From: Chara braunii
Lineage: Eukaryota > Streptophyta > Charophyceae > Charales > Characeae
Direction of reading: 5' to 3'
NCBI GenBank assembly: GCA_003427395.1
Contig: BFEA01000068.1
Location: 152,147-178,926, forward strand
DNA: 26,780 nt
A program made the position numbers and the translations under genes. The notes below the pieces were generated by a model. That model saw nothing but the letters and a program-made list of their open reading frames with translations, did no database searches and was not told the DNA's origin. Below, piece after piece: positions 8,117 to 18,738 of this stretch. The first letter of the stretch is position 1; each line of letters begins with the position of its first letter.

Positions 8117-8490
8117 TTTACTGAAGTGACGCCTTCTTTATATCGAAACTACTCTATGGGCCTCATAGACCCTCCTTGGAAAATCCTCAGGAATAAGGAT
8201 GGAGTTCTTGGAAATTTTTCCAGTTTTCGGGGTCATCGTTACACCGCGTCCTAATTCAATAGGTCCCAAGGAAAACATCTGGCGGCCAATTTCATACGCA
8301 GACACACGACCACGGGGGTGGATGTATGTCATCGTGCTGGGATGTCCGTGCATCCTTGGGCGTGGTCCAGTGGCAGCGGCGGGGAGGCCTGCTGGTCTGA
8401 AGAAAACAAAAGGCGTCAACATCCCACTTCGAATTTCAAATTTTGAACTCTCCATTGTGACGCATGCACGTGTGAGGCGTCCTGGCGGCT
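8117..8490. other. Unassigned DNA open on both strands
   Basis: About 100-codon frames are open on both strands (8199-8492 plus and 8138-8455 minus). Neither translation shows a recognised domain, and overlapping frames of this kind are often chance. Left unassigned. Confidence 0.4.
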
Positions 8491-9008
8491 AGAATGCAGA
8501 CTGGGGTGAAACGTCTGTGCGAAGGAGTGATGGTGGCCATGGCTTAGAAAGAGGGCATTGGAATTTGGAACGTTGGGCGACATAGCATGTATGTGGAACT
8601 GTTCTCAATTGCGGTGTCGCCTTCGTGTTCCGCATGCTCTTCGGGCCGCCACAACTGAGCACAAACATAACGCTTCCGTGAAATGTGGAGAGTGCGAGCG
8701 CTATCCCCATCGACGTGCATAAGGTTCAGCGAGGGCGCCGGTGGGTGAACAAGTGGTGGGTGCTTGCGCATTACAAGTTTTGACGATGGAGGGAGAGTTT
8801 TCGGTTGGTGCGAAGGCACTAATGGCATTGCAGAGAAACACGGTGGTTGCAGTTGTGTCAGTCATCGCCATGCGTTATCGCATTGAGAGAACGACAACTC
8901 GCTTGAGGATGAGATTGTTCGTTCGCGGGCAGAGTCAGGTGATGCAACAAGTGATGGACGCACCCGATTGTGTTTCGTTATCAGAGTCATTGTGCAATTC
9001 TGCTACGC
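8491..9008. other. Unassigned GC-rich DNA upstream of possible transposase fragment
   Basis: Several short open frames occur in both strands with no domain recognised. It may be decayed coding DNA of the same element as 9009-9130, but this was not shown. Confidence 0.35.
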
Positions 9009-9130
9009 CATGGCATCGGGTGTGATCCCGCGGGCGACGCCGAGATGGTGGGTGAGGAGAAGGACAAGGGAGGATCCCCAGCAGGTTGACAACGTGGCGG
9101 AGGACTACTACAAGGAGAAGCTGCAGAGTG
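9009..9130 (+). pseudogene. Possible PIF/Harbinger transposase N-terminal fragment
   Basis: The plus-strand frame reads RATPRWWVRRRTREDPQQ followed by AEDYYKEKLQ. RRWWVRxRT followed by a DYFxEKL-like stretch is typical of the N-terminal part of plant PIF/Harbinger transposases (recalled family knowledge). Only about 40 residues match and no DDE catalytic motif was found downstream. The call rests on this short similarity and is tentative. Confidence 0.3.
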
Positions 9131-10239
9131 GAGTAGTCAATTGCGCACGCCGGCTGTCAACTGGAGGTTTCCCGCCTGTCCATTGTTGTCTTCCTCACCA
9201 TTCGTCGTTTTCGTCTACTCTCTGGACCTCGCACAATGACGCACACGTGGAACAACACGATAAGGAGCAAGAGAAGAGTGGTCAGCAGCAGGAGCGAGAA
9301 CCGCCAGAGGACGTTTGCAATGAATCGCGGAATGTGAGGCATATACCAAACAAAGCTTTCATCAATGCGGTCGGCAATAGCCGACAAAACACGCTAGGCA
9401 GATGACTGCAATCGACCGATAGTGCTTCAACATCGCTTGTAGAAAAATATAAAAAATTTGACCGTTGGACACCACGGTCAGCGACACGTGCATAGAAAAC
9501 CCTGCTTTGTGAAGCGCCTTGCAGTTGAAGAACCACCCCCACACATTTTTGTGCCAACGGTAATGGTGGAAGGCCGTTGGGGGGCCCTCGGGTACTAGAG
9601 GCCGGCGATGTCTGCCCAATGGACCACGAACGACCTGTGCACCAACATCGACTCCAAATTTTCCTGTTGGCACTCACTCCAGAACACTCCGTCAATCATG
9701 GCTCCTTGAACCCAAGGGACCTTGCGAGGACCCCTTGAATCCAAGAATGTTTTGGCTGGGGATTCTAAGGAACCCATGCAAATCTCTCAGGATCGTTTTC
9801 AAATTCATCCAAAGAATTTGATAAACTAGGACGCGGTGTAACGATGCCGATTTCCTAAAAATCGGATTTCCAAAGAGGGTCTAACGAGGCCCTATTACAT
9901 ACTTTATTTCATACCACTGCACCTCGTCATCCTTATCATTCTTATTATCCATGTCACAACCTATTGTAACATATTGTATTATCTACCCGCCATCTTCCAT
10001 GATCCTAGTACCTTGTAGCGCATATGTATCCTGTCTGTCAATTTCATTCCCCTAATGCGCATCGCTCTGGGTGCCCCACAGCATCTACGTATTTTCCAAG
10101 CATTGCCAGACATTTCCCAATACTTCATCCAAATATGTTTGATCCTTCCCTAAATTGTTAACATTCATTGGTACTTCGTCATTTGGCCATGCAGGATCAA
10201 TCCTTGCGACTGACGCACACCCCTTGAACGTCGTGTACC
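9131..10239. other. Unassigned DNA
   Basis: Open frames on the minus strand between 9157 and 9777 (up to 137 codons) overlap one another and show no domain that could be named. 9780-10239 is AT-richer and has no frame of note; a small hairpin (CCGATTT ... AAATCGG) lies at 9847-9865. No RNA gene or repeat was recognised. Confidence 0.45.
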
Positions 10240-10394
10240 CCCCCCTTGCAGTTCCCCCGTAACCCTCGCATATCCCCCCCCGCCCCTCCCTATACTGACA
10301 ACCCCCTCAAGACCTTTCCCCCAATAGTAACCCCCCCTCATCGTGCATCACATACGAACACCTCTCACTCCCCGCGGCTTTCCGCTGCCCCCCC
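10230..10394. other. C-rich tract at the 3' side of LINE-2
   Basis: Many C runs (CCCCCCCC, CCCCCTC) lie immediately beyond the end of LINE-2 coding similarity. It may be the LINE-2 3' UTR (G-rich on the minus strand), but no T-run marking a poly(A) tail is present. Confidence 0.4.
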
Positions 10395-11015
10395 TCACCG
10401 CCGGCAAGGACGGCGGCTCCCTAGGGTCTTGTTTAAGGACCAGACCAAAGATAAGCTTCGGTCATTGGTGTCAATATGGACCAATGCCAGATGGGGGCTC
10501 CATAGTCGTACAAACATCATGTCCCCAAGTGTCGCGCCTGCCAGGAGGTACCTGAGCTCCTTGCTTGAGGCTGTCTTGGAAAAAGCGATGATTTTGGCTG
10601 GCGCCAATGGATCACCTCCCCTAACAGCTTCATTACGGCAACACCACACTGCCCACACCGTCGTGGCCCTGAGAACCTCCCTCTCCCTAATTTGTTCCTT
10701 CTGGAGGTCCTGCACCATCATGCCGAGCAGGGAGCCCAGCAGAACCTAGGGTTGATGTTGGTCAGGCCAAGGCAGGTCATGTTGTCGGACAAGGCCCAAC
10801 CATTGCTTCCAAAAGGCGTCCACACAGGGACAATGGAGGAATAAGTGCGGGAGTGTTTCCTCCTGGGTCTGACAGATCTGGCACTTGATGTCCGTGTACT
10901 GGCTCCTGGCCGCCAACCATTCAAGTGTGGACACCGCAAGGTAGGGCAACAACCAAAGCAAGCATGCCCACCTGCCTTTGATCTGGCAATCTAAACAACA
11001 TCGTTCAGTAGGCAC
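10395..11015 (-). pseudogene. LINE-2 ORF2 C-terminal zinc-ribbon and tail
   Basis: The frame 11015-10746 has CQICQTQEETLPHLFLHCP, a C-x2-C ... H-x4-C arrangement common at the C-terminus of plant L1-type ORF2 proteins, followed by FWKQW. The next frame (10721-10395) continues with TVWAVWCCRNEAVRGG. This domain probably helps bind element RNA. A frame change between the two parts shows decay. Confidence 0.7.
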
Positions 11016-12200
11016 CTGATTCCACGTGGGTCCAGGAATCCAGGTATGTCCCTGGTATCCACATGGGCTTTGATCTCGGCTCCCATATCATAAGGCAGCT
11101 GTTGTGCCACAAGGCCTTGGTCGTGACCTGATGCAAGGGGTGCCTGTGGGTAAGGCTTCCCCGGGGCATGAGCTGCCAGTTTCATGGATCAACGTCGAGA
11201 TCCTGTCACGGGGTAACAATGAAATATGGCCTGTGGGGGACGGGCTGCCCAATCCTGCAGGACAGCCATAGAGTAGATAGCATGATGGGGCAGGTGACGG
11301 GGCCCCCCAGGCAATGGTGAGAGGGGCTCACCAAGGCCCTTCATGCCAGCATTCGCAAGCCACGCCTGGCTCTCGTAACCACCTTGTCGATTCTCACTTA
11401 AAATCTGGAAGATCGTCATCGGTTCGAGTAGTCACTGCCACCCTGTCATCGTTCTTGAGGCGTTGCAGCCAGACGGTCGGAATCACCTCGCGTATAGCAT
11501 GGAGTTGTTGCGACCGTGCGACCTGATGAGGCAGGGCAGTAATGATATCGTTGTCATCTCGGCGCGCTCTTGTCTGCCTATCCCAAAGGTAACGCACCAA
11601 AAACACCCCTTTATTCAACCATTGCCTGCCAAATGCCCCAGGCACACCCTGCAAGGGCCACGGGGGGCCATACTCCATAAAAATAAAGGGGTTGCTGAAC
11701 AGTGGTTAAGTATCTGGTCCACCATATGCAGCTCCACCAACTGAAGACGTATAGCCCTCTAAGAGGCAAGGAAAGGGGTCCATAAGGCCCCTTGCCTGAG
11801 ATTCTATAGAAGGTCCGGATGCAAAAAGGCATGAAACACCACACTGGGGTCCACCCCAATTGCCTGTGCCAGGAGCTCTCGAGCCATATCCTTCTAGTCT
11901 GTGTCATTGTCTTCCATGAGGAGTGGCAAGAGCAATCGCATCTGCAGAGCCTTGCCACACGCCTAATCGTGGTCGGCGCAGTAGGGTCCCTCGACCACAA
12001 AAGAAGGTAATGGCTGCCTAAGGGCCTGCACTGGCTCCCGGAGGGCATGTACATATCCACCACATACCACATGATCGCCATCAAAAAATTGTTAATGAGA
12101 ATGGCCCGCCCCAAAAGGCATCGCGCCGCGCAGCCCACCGATTGTGGCAATGAGGTCATCCACTTGGCTTTCAGCGGCCCCTTCCTTCACCATCATGACC
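11016..12200 (-). pseudogene. LINE-2 ORF2 connector region
   Basis: The frame 12159-11611 contains LLGRAILINNFLMAIMWYVV, the post-RT motif equivalent to LVGRALVINN in LINE-3. The frames at 11678-11394 and 11419-11189 continue with tryptophan-rich coding-like sequence (RYLWDRQTRARRDD, ENRQGGYESQAW). Several frame changes occur. Nothing other than LINE coding remnants is visible. Confidence 0.6.
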
Positions 12201-12204
12201 CCCA

Positions 12205-13110
12205 GGTACCTCACCCCCAAGTTGTCCGGCAAGATTCTAATTCCATGTGTGTCGGCGAGCTCCACAATCGCAGGCAAGATGACGCATGACTTGGCCCAGT
12301 TGGCGTGCACCCCGACATACAGGGAGAAGGTATCAGTGATTCTTCTAGGGCCCCCAACAGGTCCATAGTCACCTGTAAAACCGCGCCTGTATCGTCGGCA
12401 AACGCCAAAGATCTAACCTCCCTGCTCCTCAGTTGTAGATCAGAGATGTGGTGGTCCGCACGAGTTGTATCGTGCAAGGCCTCCACATACAAGATATACA
12501 AGGCAGGGGACATAGAGCATCCTGGCGGCTTGAACACTTGTCTTGAAAAGGTGGTGATGTATGTCTGTTAATTCTGACCACCACCATGGCCGTCTTCAGG
12601 AGGGTTGCCACCCAACCCATGAAGACATGTCATATACCCAGTGCCCTCAAGGCTTGGAACAAGAAGGACCAGTGTAGTCTGTCGTATGCTTTCTCAAAAT
12701 CAATGGAGACTAGGGCTACATTATGGCCTGCGGTGTTAGTCATATGCAGCACCTGTCAGGCTCGCATTAAGGATGTGGAAATCTGTCTCCCAGGCACAAA
12801 GCCAGTCTAGGAGTGGTGGTTCAAGCGAGCCGCAAGAATCTTAGATAGAATCTTATAATCTGCAATGGGTCGCCAATTCCGGATGTCCACCCTGTCCTCA
12901 TCTTTAAAGATAAGGGTGACATATGCCTCCCCAAATCCCCCTGGAAAGTCGTCCCCCCCAAGAGCTTCGTTGTAAGCATCCGCCAGGTAGTGATCAAACA
13001 GCTGGGGCAGCTCCTTATTCACCTTTTTCCTTTCCTTTCTTTTTTCTATTAGGGCAAGGGCCTTGATGTTCAATGATGTATCATCATTGTACAGGCCAGC
13101 CCAAAGTAAT
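12205..13110 (-). pseudogene. LINE-2 ORF2 reverse transcriptase
   Basis: Starting near 13100, the minus strand reads FPGGFGEAYVTLIFKDED and NWRPIADYKILSKILAARL, then a TAG at 12807-12809 where a Gln (CAG) is expected before TGFVPGRQIST. Motif A (VSIDFEKAYDR) lies at about 12681-12710. Motif B (PGCSMSPALYILYVEALH) and motif C (SLAFADD, 12391-12405) follow in another frame, and KS...RYLGVMM continues to about 12205. The RT is recognisable but broken by at least three stops and two frame changes. Confidence 0.85.
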
Positions 13111-13211
13111 TTAGAGTTGATTTTACTCACCTGTATTGAGCAACTGTGTGAGTTAAACCACCAAATTGAATACTTTCGAGGCACTTTTCTCCAGGGCTGG
13201 AAATGCGATGT

Positions 13212-13412
13212 GCGCCGAAAAAAGAACAAACCAGCATGAGCCTCCTTTTAGCTGGCGCCACCAGCCATTTTGCTCCGGCAGCCGACCAGCAAAAGTTGCA
13301 GCAACATGCAAGCCACTTTGAAAAAATGGTTGAGAAACATATTGGTCGTTTAACAATTGCAGCAGAGAGCCTAGCTCAGTTGGTACACACATTAATTGCA
13401 CTAGTACTCGAC
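13212..13412 (+). other. LINE-3 5' leader, homologous to LINE-4 leader
   Basis: Shared landmarks with 19668-19838 are TTGGCGCC/CTGGCGCC, AGCCATTTTGCTCC, TTTGAAAAAATG(G/T)TTG, GTTTAAC and ACTAGTACT before a CCC. Alignment is clear over about 200 bp. In LINE-4 more than 2 kb with ORF1 follows; here the proline-rich start of ORF2 follows at once. An A-box-like stretch (TAGCTCAGTTGG) at about 13372 has no good B box and may be chance. Confidence 0.65.
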
Positions 13413-14290
13413 CCTTGCTCGCCCTGCCACGCCCAGCCCACCCCGGCCCCCTCCGCCAATCAGCCAGCAACCAGAGTGGGCCAAAAAGCTTGTTGAAGCG
13501 GATTTGGATATCCGCTCGATTAATGTCAATGGTTTGTCGCAGCAAAACGACCAGAAAACGGCAGCACTGTGGAACCTCATAACCAGAGATATGGTTGGAA
13601 GGTGGACAGACACGATTGGGATACAAGAGACCCACCTGACGGACTCGGCCCCGCACAGGGCATGAGCAAAACTGATCAGGTCCCACGTTGCTTACGCAGC
13701 CCCGGCCAGAACGGGGGCATGAACAGGAGTGGCCATATGGCTCCCGCCCTCTTCCCGCCTCACCCCCCTTCATGCGCACTGAGACCGGACAGATGGCAGG
13801 TGGGTATGGCTACGGGCATTGATTGGTACAGAGGAAATATGCCTTGTTAGTGTTTATGCTCCCAACGAACCGGCTAAAAGAGTCCACTTCTTTGACATGT
13901 TGCAGAACATCCTCCCAGACGACGTCCCCATCATAATGCTGGGGGACTTTAACACCACACCGGACCCCAATCTGGACAGGAGATCTGCAACCCAAACACC
14001 TTCCCAACCGTTGAGAGAACAGGGTCCGGACAGCACAGCGCTGGGTCAGATGATGACACACATGGGATTACAAGACTCATATAGGGAACTGCACCCAACC
14101 AAACGGGCCTACACATGCATTAGATCGAGAGGCGACACGGGAATCTCCAACTCCTGAATTGACCTTTGCCTCACGTCTGAGGACCTCAATGGACTGCTGA
14201 CAGTTGTTGATATCCTCCCTTTTTTTACCATGCAAATCATTTGACCACCGGATGATTGCGGTTGGCTTGTCCTTCCACGCGCATGTCGTA
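13405..14290 (+). pseudogene. LINE-3 ORF2 endonuclease (APE-like)
   Basis: A single frame from about 13405 reads a Pro-rich leader, PEWAKKLVEADLDIRSINVNG, IQETHL (13615-13633), AYAAPARTGA, VSVYAPNE, GDFNT (about 13941) and YTCIRSRGDTGISNS. It is interrupted by four TGA codons at 13663, 13720, 13780 and 14155. The last replaces the Arg of the SRID motif that LINE-1 (SNSRIN) and LINE-4 (KSRID) keep, which fits CGA to TGA. After a frameshift at a T run (about 14218-14226), the final SFDHRMIAVG with the catalytic Asp-His is readable. Catalytic residues otherwise look present. Confidence 0.85.
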
Positions 14291-14339
14291 CGGGGTTCTG
14301 TTTTTTTTTAATGCAACACCTCCCTGCTTAAACTGTCGT

Positions 14340-16087
14340 CCCTGAATAACCAGGTTAAGGAGTTCTGGGCTCATTGGTCAGCACAATGAGAGCAACAGGG
14401 CTCCACGGTACAGTGGTTTAATGATGGAATCGCGCAGCTCAGAGAGAGAATAAAAAAACTATCTATTAAACATGCACGAGACAAGAAAGCAGCCCTGGAC
14501 TGCCTGATCGCACAGTTGGAGGAATGGGACAAGTACCTTATGGAAAATTCGTTGGACATCCCCACCTTCTAGGCTCTCCAGAGGGCTAGGGCGCAACTCC
14601 AAGAATACCTCGATGACCACGCACAGAAATGGTGGATCCAAGCCAAAATTAACAAAAATGCCACCGAAGGCATGATGTCTTAAGCCTTCTTTAACAAAGC
14701 AAAGGCAAGGCACAGACAAAATACAGTGCCCTCTCTCAAACACCCCTTCGACGGGGCGCAACCTGTGGCCAATAACGCCTACCGGATTGTGGAATATGCC
14801 TCAACATACTATAAACACTTGTTTATATCAGAGACGTCAACGACGAACCAGTAGCAGCTAGAAGCAGCCAGAACGTCCCTATTGGAGGCTTTGTCGGCTC
14901 TGCTATCCTCACAGCAAAGAAACCTCTTGGAGTTTCCCCTCACCCCCGTAGACCTTCTCAAGGCTCTTCAAGATATGGATGAGGACAAGACTCCTGGTCT
15001 TGATGCGTTCCCTAAAGAGTTTTGGTTGCATTTCTGGGATGTGTTCGCCACGGATTTCGTCGACTACGTGAATGCGGTATTTCACGAGGAATCTTTCGGG
15101 GATATGATGGGCCAAGGGGTGACTACGCAGCTTTACAAGAAGGGAGACAAGGAGGAGATCCGCAATTACCGCCCTATCACTCTCCTGCCGGTTCCCTACA
15201 AAATAGTGGCAAAAGCATTGGCCAACAGGCTCCTGCCGCACCTGCCACACCTTATCCATTCGAACCAATCAGGCTTTATGCCCCATCGGAACATACAGGA
15301 CAATATCATGTTGGTTAACGAAATGATCAGGTACGCACGGCAACGCCAGGTGGACGTAGCGATCATGTTCATTGACTTTAAGAAATCGTATGATCACGTG
15401 GACTGGGATTTTTTGCAAATGTGTCTTCACAAGATGCTCTTTGGTCCCCTTTTCTGCAGATGGATCGACATACTGCATCGAACAGCAACCACTAACATCT
15501 CACTAAATGGCCACCTTGCGGCTCCGTTCCGGCTACAGAGATTTGTACGCCAAGGGGACCCAATTGCCCCGATGCTGTTCGTTTTGGTGATGGAGGCCCT
15601 TGCAGCAATGATCAGGTCGAATCCGGACATCCAAAAAATTGACGTCCAGGAAATACCGGACCACCTTATCCCCACCACCTCATTGTTTGCCGATGATCTC
15701 ACGGTCTTGTTCAGGGCCAACGAACAGAGCTTCCGGGTTGTGGCCCACACCATCCACCTCTTTAAAATTTTGTCCGACATGAAGGTGAATTGGGGAACGA
15801 AAACGGACGGATGGTGATTGCACCACCTCCAGGAACAACCGCCGCCTCAACCACTGGTTACCTGGAAAGACAAGGAAGTTGCCATTAGGATCCTTGGGGT
15901 TAACTTGACAACCTTGGGCCCCCCGCACGATCATGGGGACTCCCTGGTCGATCTGGCCATCCAACGGATGTCTAGATGGGACACCAAACCGAGTTCGCTG
16001 GTAGGAAGGGCCCTGGTAATTAATAATGTCATATTTGCTTCGATTTGGTATAAAGTGGCCTTCTGGCCTCTCACTAAACCAATTGAC
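14340..16087 (+). pseudogene. LINE-3 ORF2 linker and reverse transcriptase
   Basis: One frame extends from about 14340 to 16087 with only four nonsense codons: TAG 14570, TAA 14681, TAG 14852 and TGA 15815. The uninterrupted part 14855-15814 holds the whole RT palm: TPGLDAFPKEFW, YKKGD, NYRPITLLPVPYKIVAKALA, FIDFKKSYDHVDWDF (motif A, about 15371), VRQGDPIAPMLFVLVMEAL (motif B) and SLFADDLTVLF (motif C, about 15686). After the TGA the frame continues to RYLGV-like IRILGV and LVGRALVINN. This is the best-preserved RT in the window. Confidence 0.9.
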
Positions 16088-16686
16088 TAAACTAAAATAA
16101 GCGGCGGCAGCCTACCTATGGAAAAATGACCACGAGGACATCCGCTGCATCAAAAGAGTAGCTTGGGAGACCATCATCCAACCGAGACCCAGAGGGGGTC
16201 TTGGAATTATAGATCCCGGGCAAGAAATCAGGGCACTCATCTTCAAATTTCTCAGCAGGCTGCTGTTAGGTAATGACATCCCCTGGGCTCCCTATGCAAG
16301 CATTCAAATCGCTTGTTTGGCCCCCCGATCTTCGGAGGACCACCTGGTGCATCCCTTCCAATGGCTTACAAACCCAGACTGGTCCATCCCGGTCTACCCG
16401 AAAGACCGCCCAGACATGAGTCATGCATATAGGGCAATAAAAAATATCAAAATTGATCCGCTATGGCCGTCGTTGCTCAAACTGTGGAGGGAGATGGGCC
16501 CAACGAGAACAAAGACACCGCTCAGGTGGCACGACATCAGACGGCAACCACTTTTCGGACATCCCCAAATAAAGGATCAGGGGGGACAGCCCTTCTCTCT
16601 GCGTACAAAGTCCAAATGGTTGAAATGTGTGAGGAAAGGAGTATACACAATTGGGGACCTCTGGAGTGATACTCTGGCCAACTAGG
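16088..16686 (+). pseudogene. LINE-3 ORF2 connector region
   Basis: A frameshift near 16088 is followed by RVAWETIIQPRPRGGLGIID and the frame 16317-16685 (HPFQWLTNPDWS, SLRTKSKWLKCVRKGVYTIGDLW). It ends at a TAG at 16684, where LINE-1 also has a stop nearby. The stretch matches LINE-1 in order and motif (RVAWDTIV, GIYKVGDIWD). Confidence 0.8.
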
Positions 16687-17699
16687 ATGCAGAAGAAAGA
16701 ATCAGATCTAAAATAGGTCCCCTCCCCAACCTTCCCCAGGAGCTCTGTGAGCTGCAGGAGCTTATCCCTCTGGCCTGGGTTGCGGCCTTGAAAAAAGGTC
16801 CGACCCTGCTATAGGGGGACTGGGTGGTCCACACAGACGCCGTCCTCCTCCCGATGACGGTATACAGGGTGCATACATTCCAACCCGGGATACTGCACCT
16901 AGAGGCGCACTGTCCGGCCCTCCCGGGGGCCCGATGGTCCCAGATTCACCGACAAGAGGACCTAGACTGCGAAGCCCCTCCGTCGGAGGGGATTAAAGTA
17001 AAAGTGGTAGAAGATGATGATGGCTTCCTGTTTGTGTATGAACCCACTGTCCCCTTGTCCCATTTGCCTTTCGACCCGGATGAATGGGAGTGGGACACAG
17101 GACCTACCTCTACGATGAAACCATGGCAATACACCGTTAAGCAAGGATACAGAGTTCAGAGGAAGACGGTTTCAGTGATGGATAACATTCGAAGGAGATG
17201 GGAACGAGACTCCCCACTGACTAGAGAGGACCTCCGCCCCTTCTCCTGGGCTGTATACACCCACATCCAACCAACAAATCATAGAGCACTGCAGTGGCAA
17301 ATTCTACACAGGTGCCTCCCGACCCCGGAGTGGCTAACTGACAGGACACATCTGGAGCAGGAAGGCCTCCTTTCTCCCCTATGTTCCTATTGCGAAGGCG
17401 CAGTCCCTAGGAAACGGGCAACCTTGGAGCACTGCCTCCTGGACTGTCCCAGGGTGTCACGACTCTAGAGGTGGTGGGATGCAGCCTGGCACTACCTCAC
17501 AGACCACCGCTTCCCATGGTCGGTACAGGCGCTCCTGTTAGGCATCCTCCCTCATGGGACCATAACCCAATGGTCGCCGTTCATGCTAAATCCTTTTCAC
17601 TTTATACGCCTCGCTATACTGATGGCAGCCTGGCGAATGAGATGTTCGTACGAAAGGCAACAACAAACCTTCGACTTCATGCAAGCCAAGGTGTCCATA
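16687..17699 (+). pseudogene. LINE-3 ORF2 C-terminal domain, first duplicated copy
   Basis: The frame 16824-17468 carries DPDEWEWDTG, RRRWERD, LQWQILHRCLP and the zinc-ribbon CSYCEGAVPRKRATLEHCLL. It ends at a TAG at 17466-17468; the second copy has AGG AGG at the matching position. From 16946 on, the sequence is repeated at 17700-18453. Because the 754-bp repeat length is not a multiple of three, the two copies are in different frames. Confidence 0.85.
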
Positions 17700-18453
17700 T
17701 CACCGACAAGAGGACCTAGACTGCGAAGCCCCTCCGTCGGAGGGGATTAGAGTAAGAGTGGTAGAAGATGACGATGGCTTCCTGTTTGTGTATGAACCCA
17801 CTGTCCCCTTGTCCCATTTGCCTTTCGACCCGGATGAATGGGAGTGGGACACAGGACCTACCTCTATGATGAAACCATGGCAATACACCGTTAAGCAAAG
17901 ATACAGAGTTCAGAGGAAGACGATTTCAGTGATGGATAACATTCGAAGGAGATGGGAACGAGACTCCCCACTGACTAGAGAGGACCTCTGGCCCTTCTCC
18001 CGGGTCGTATACACCCACATCCAACCAACAAATCATAGAGCACTGCAGTGGCAAATTCTACATAGGTGCCTCCCGACCCCGGAGTGGCTAACTGACAGGA
18101 CACATCTGGAGCAGGAAGGCCTCCTTTCTCCCTTATGTTCCTATTGTGAAGGCGCAGTCCCTAGGAAACGGGCAACCTTCGAGCACTGCCTCCTGGACTG
18201 TCCCATGGTGTCACGACTCAGGAGGTGGTGGGATGCAGCCTGGCACTACCTCACAGACCACCGCTTCTCATGGTCGGTACAAAGGCTCCTGTTAGGCATC
18301 CTCCCTCATGGGACCACAGCCCAATGGTCGCCGTTCATGCTAAATCTTTTTCACTTTATACGCCTCGCTATACTGATGGCAGCCTGGCGAATGAGATGTT
18401 CGTACGAAAGGCAACAACAGACCTTCGACTTCATGCAAGCCAAGGCGTCCATA
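16946..18453 (+). repeat. 754-bp tandem duplication inside LINE-3
   Basis: Unit 1 is 16946-17699 and unit 2 is 17700-18453. Anchors: CACCGACAAGAGGACCTAGA at 16947 and 17701, and TGTCCATA/CGTCCATA at the ends. By eye there are about 25 to 30 differences, so roughly 96% identity. The join at 17699/17700 shows no extra sequence and no poly(A), so this is not a nested retroinsertion. Confidence 0.95.
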
Positions 18454-18738
18454 GCAGAAACAATAACTGCAATGACCCAAGATGATTGGAAACACATGCA
18501 TGATAGACTTGCGCGAGAGCAGGACAAACCGAAACGGAGACAACTAATACAGAACTTCTTTGTATCTTGGCTCGATCGCAACAACAGATTATGCTCACTC
18601 AACAAAAACAATGCACTTCAATGGCAACCCTGGCTCTCCACCGAGAACCAGTGGGACTTCGAACCAATTGACACCTTTGTAATACCCTTCCAGCCCACGA
18701 ACTTCCTCCTCATTCCACCCCTCCCCCCCCCCCCGTGA
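17700..18738 (+). pseudogene. LINE-3 ORF2 C-terminal domain, second copy and true C-terminus
   Basis: The frame 17758-18738 is open for 326 codons. It repeats DPDEWEWDTG, the LQWQILHRCLP motif and the CSYCEG ... HCLLDCP zinc-ribbon (about 18135-18204), then continues uniquely with RRWWDAAWHYL, FHFIRLAILMAAWRMRCSYE, FFVSWLDRNNRLCS and a proline-rich end (LIPPLPPPP). This last part is the authentic C-terminus of the family in this window. It lacks the upstream frame because of the duplication. Confidence 0.85.

Larger units (their letters stand above)
10395..13165 (-). mobile_element. LINE-2: degenerate non-LTR retrotransposon, second family
   Basis: Minus-strand coding remnants run from an RT start near 13100 through the palm and connector to a zinc-ribbon and a WAVWCCRNEAVRGG-like end near 10660. 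Motifs differ from LINE-1/3/4 (DYKILSKILAARL versus PYKIVAKALANRL; GFVPGRQIST versus GFMPHRNIQD), so it belongs to another lineage. No endonuclease or ORF1 remains: its 5' part stops where LINE-3 begins on the opposite strand. It may be 5'-truncated or cut by the LINE-3 insertion. It is broken by several stops and frame changes. Confidence 0.8.

Noticed and set aside
8138-8492. Gene on either strand in the doubly open region
   Set aside because: Neither translation resembles a known family and both strands are equally open.
9282-9777. Transposase catalytic domain on the minus strand next to the Harbinger-like fragment
   Set aside because: A GAMIDGV-like stretch was noticed, but no further DDE motifs align and the orientation is opposite to the N-terminal fragment.
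13365-13415. A-box-like TAGCTCAGTTGG in the LINE-3 leader, as a tRNA gene or SINE head
   Set aside because: The would-be B box (TACTCGACCC) is a poor match, no cloverleaf stems form, and the flanking sequence aligns with the LINE-4 leader instead.
13501-14157. Recoded TGA (alternative genetic code) because all four endonuclease stops are TGA
   Set aside because: Other frames of the same elements contain TAG and TAA as well, and homologues keep Arg where a TGA occurs, so C-to-T decay is simpler.
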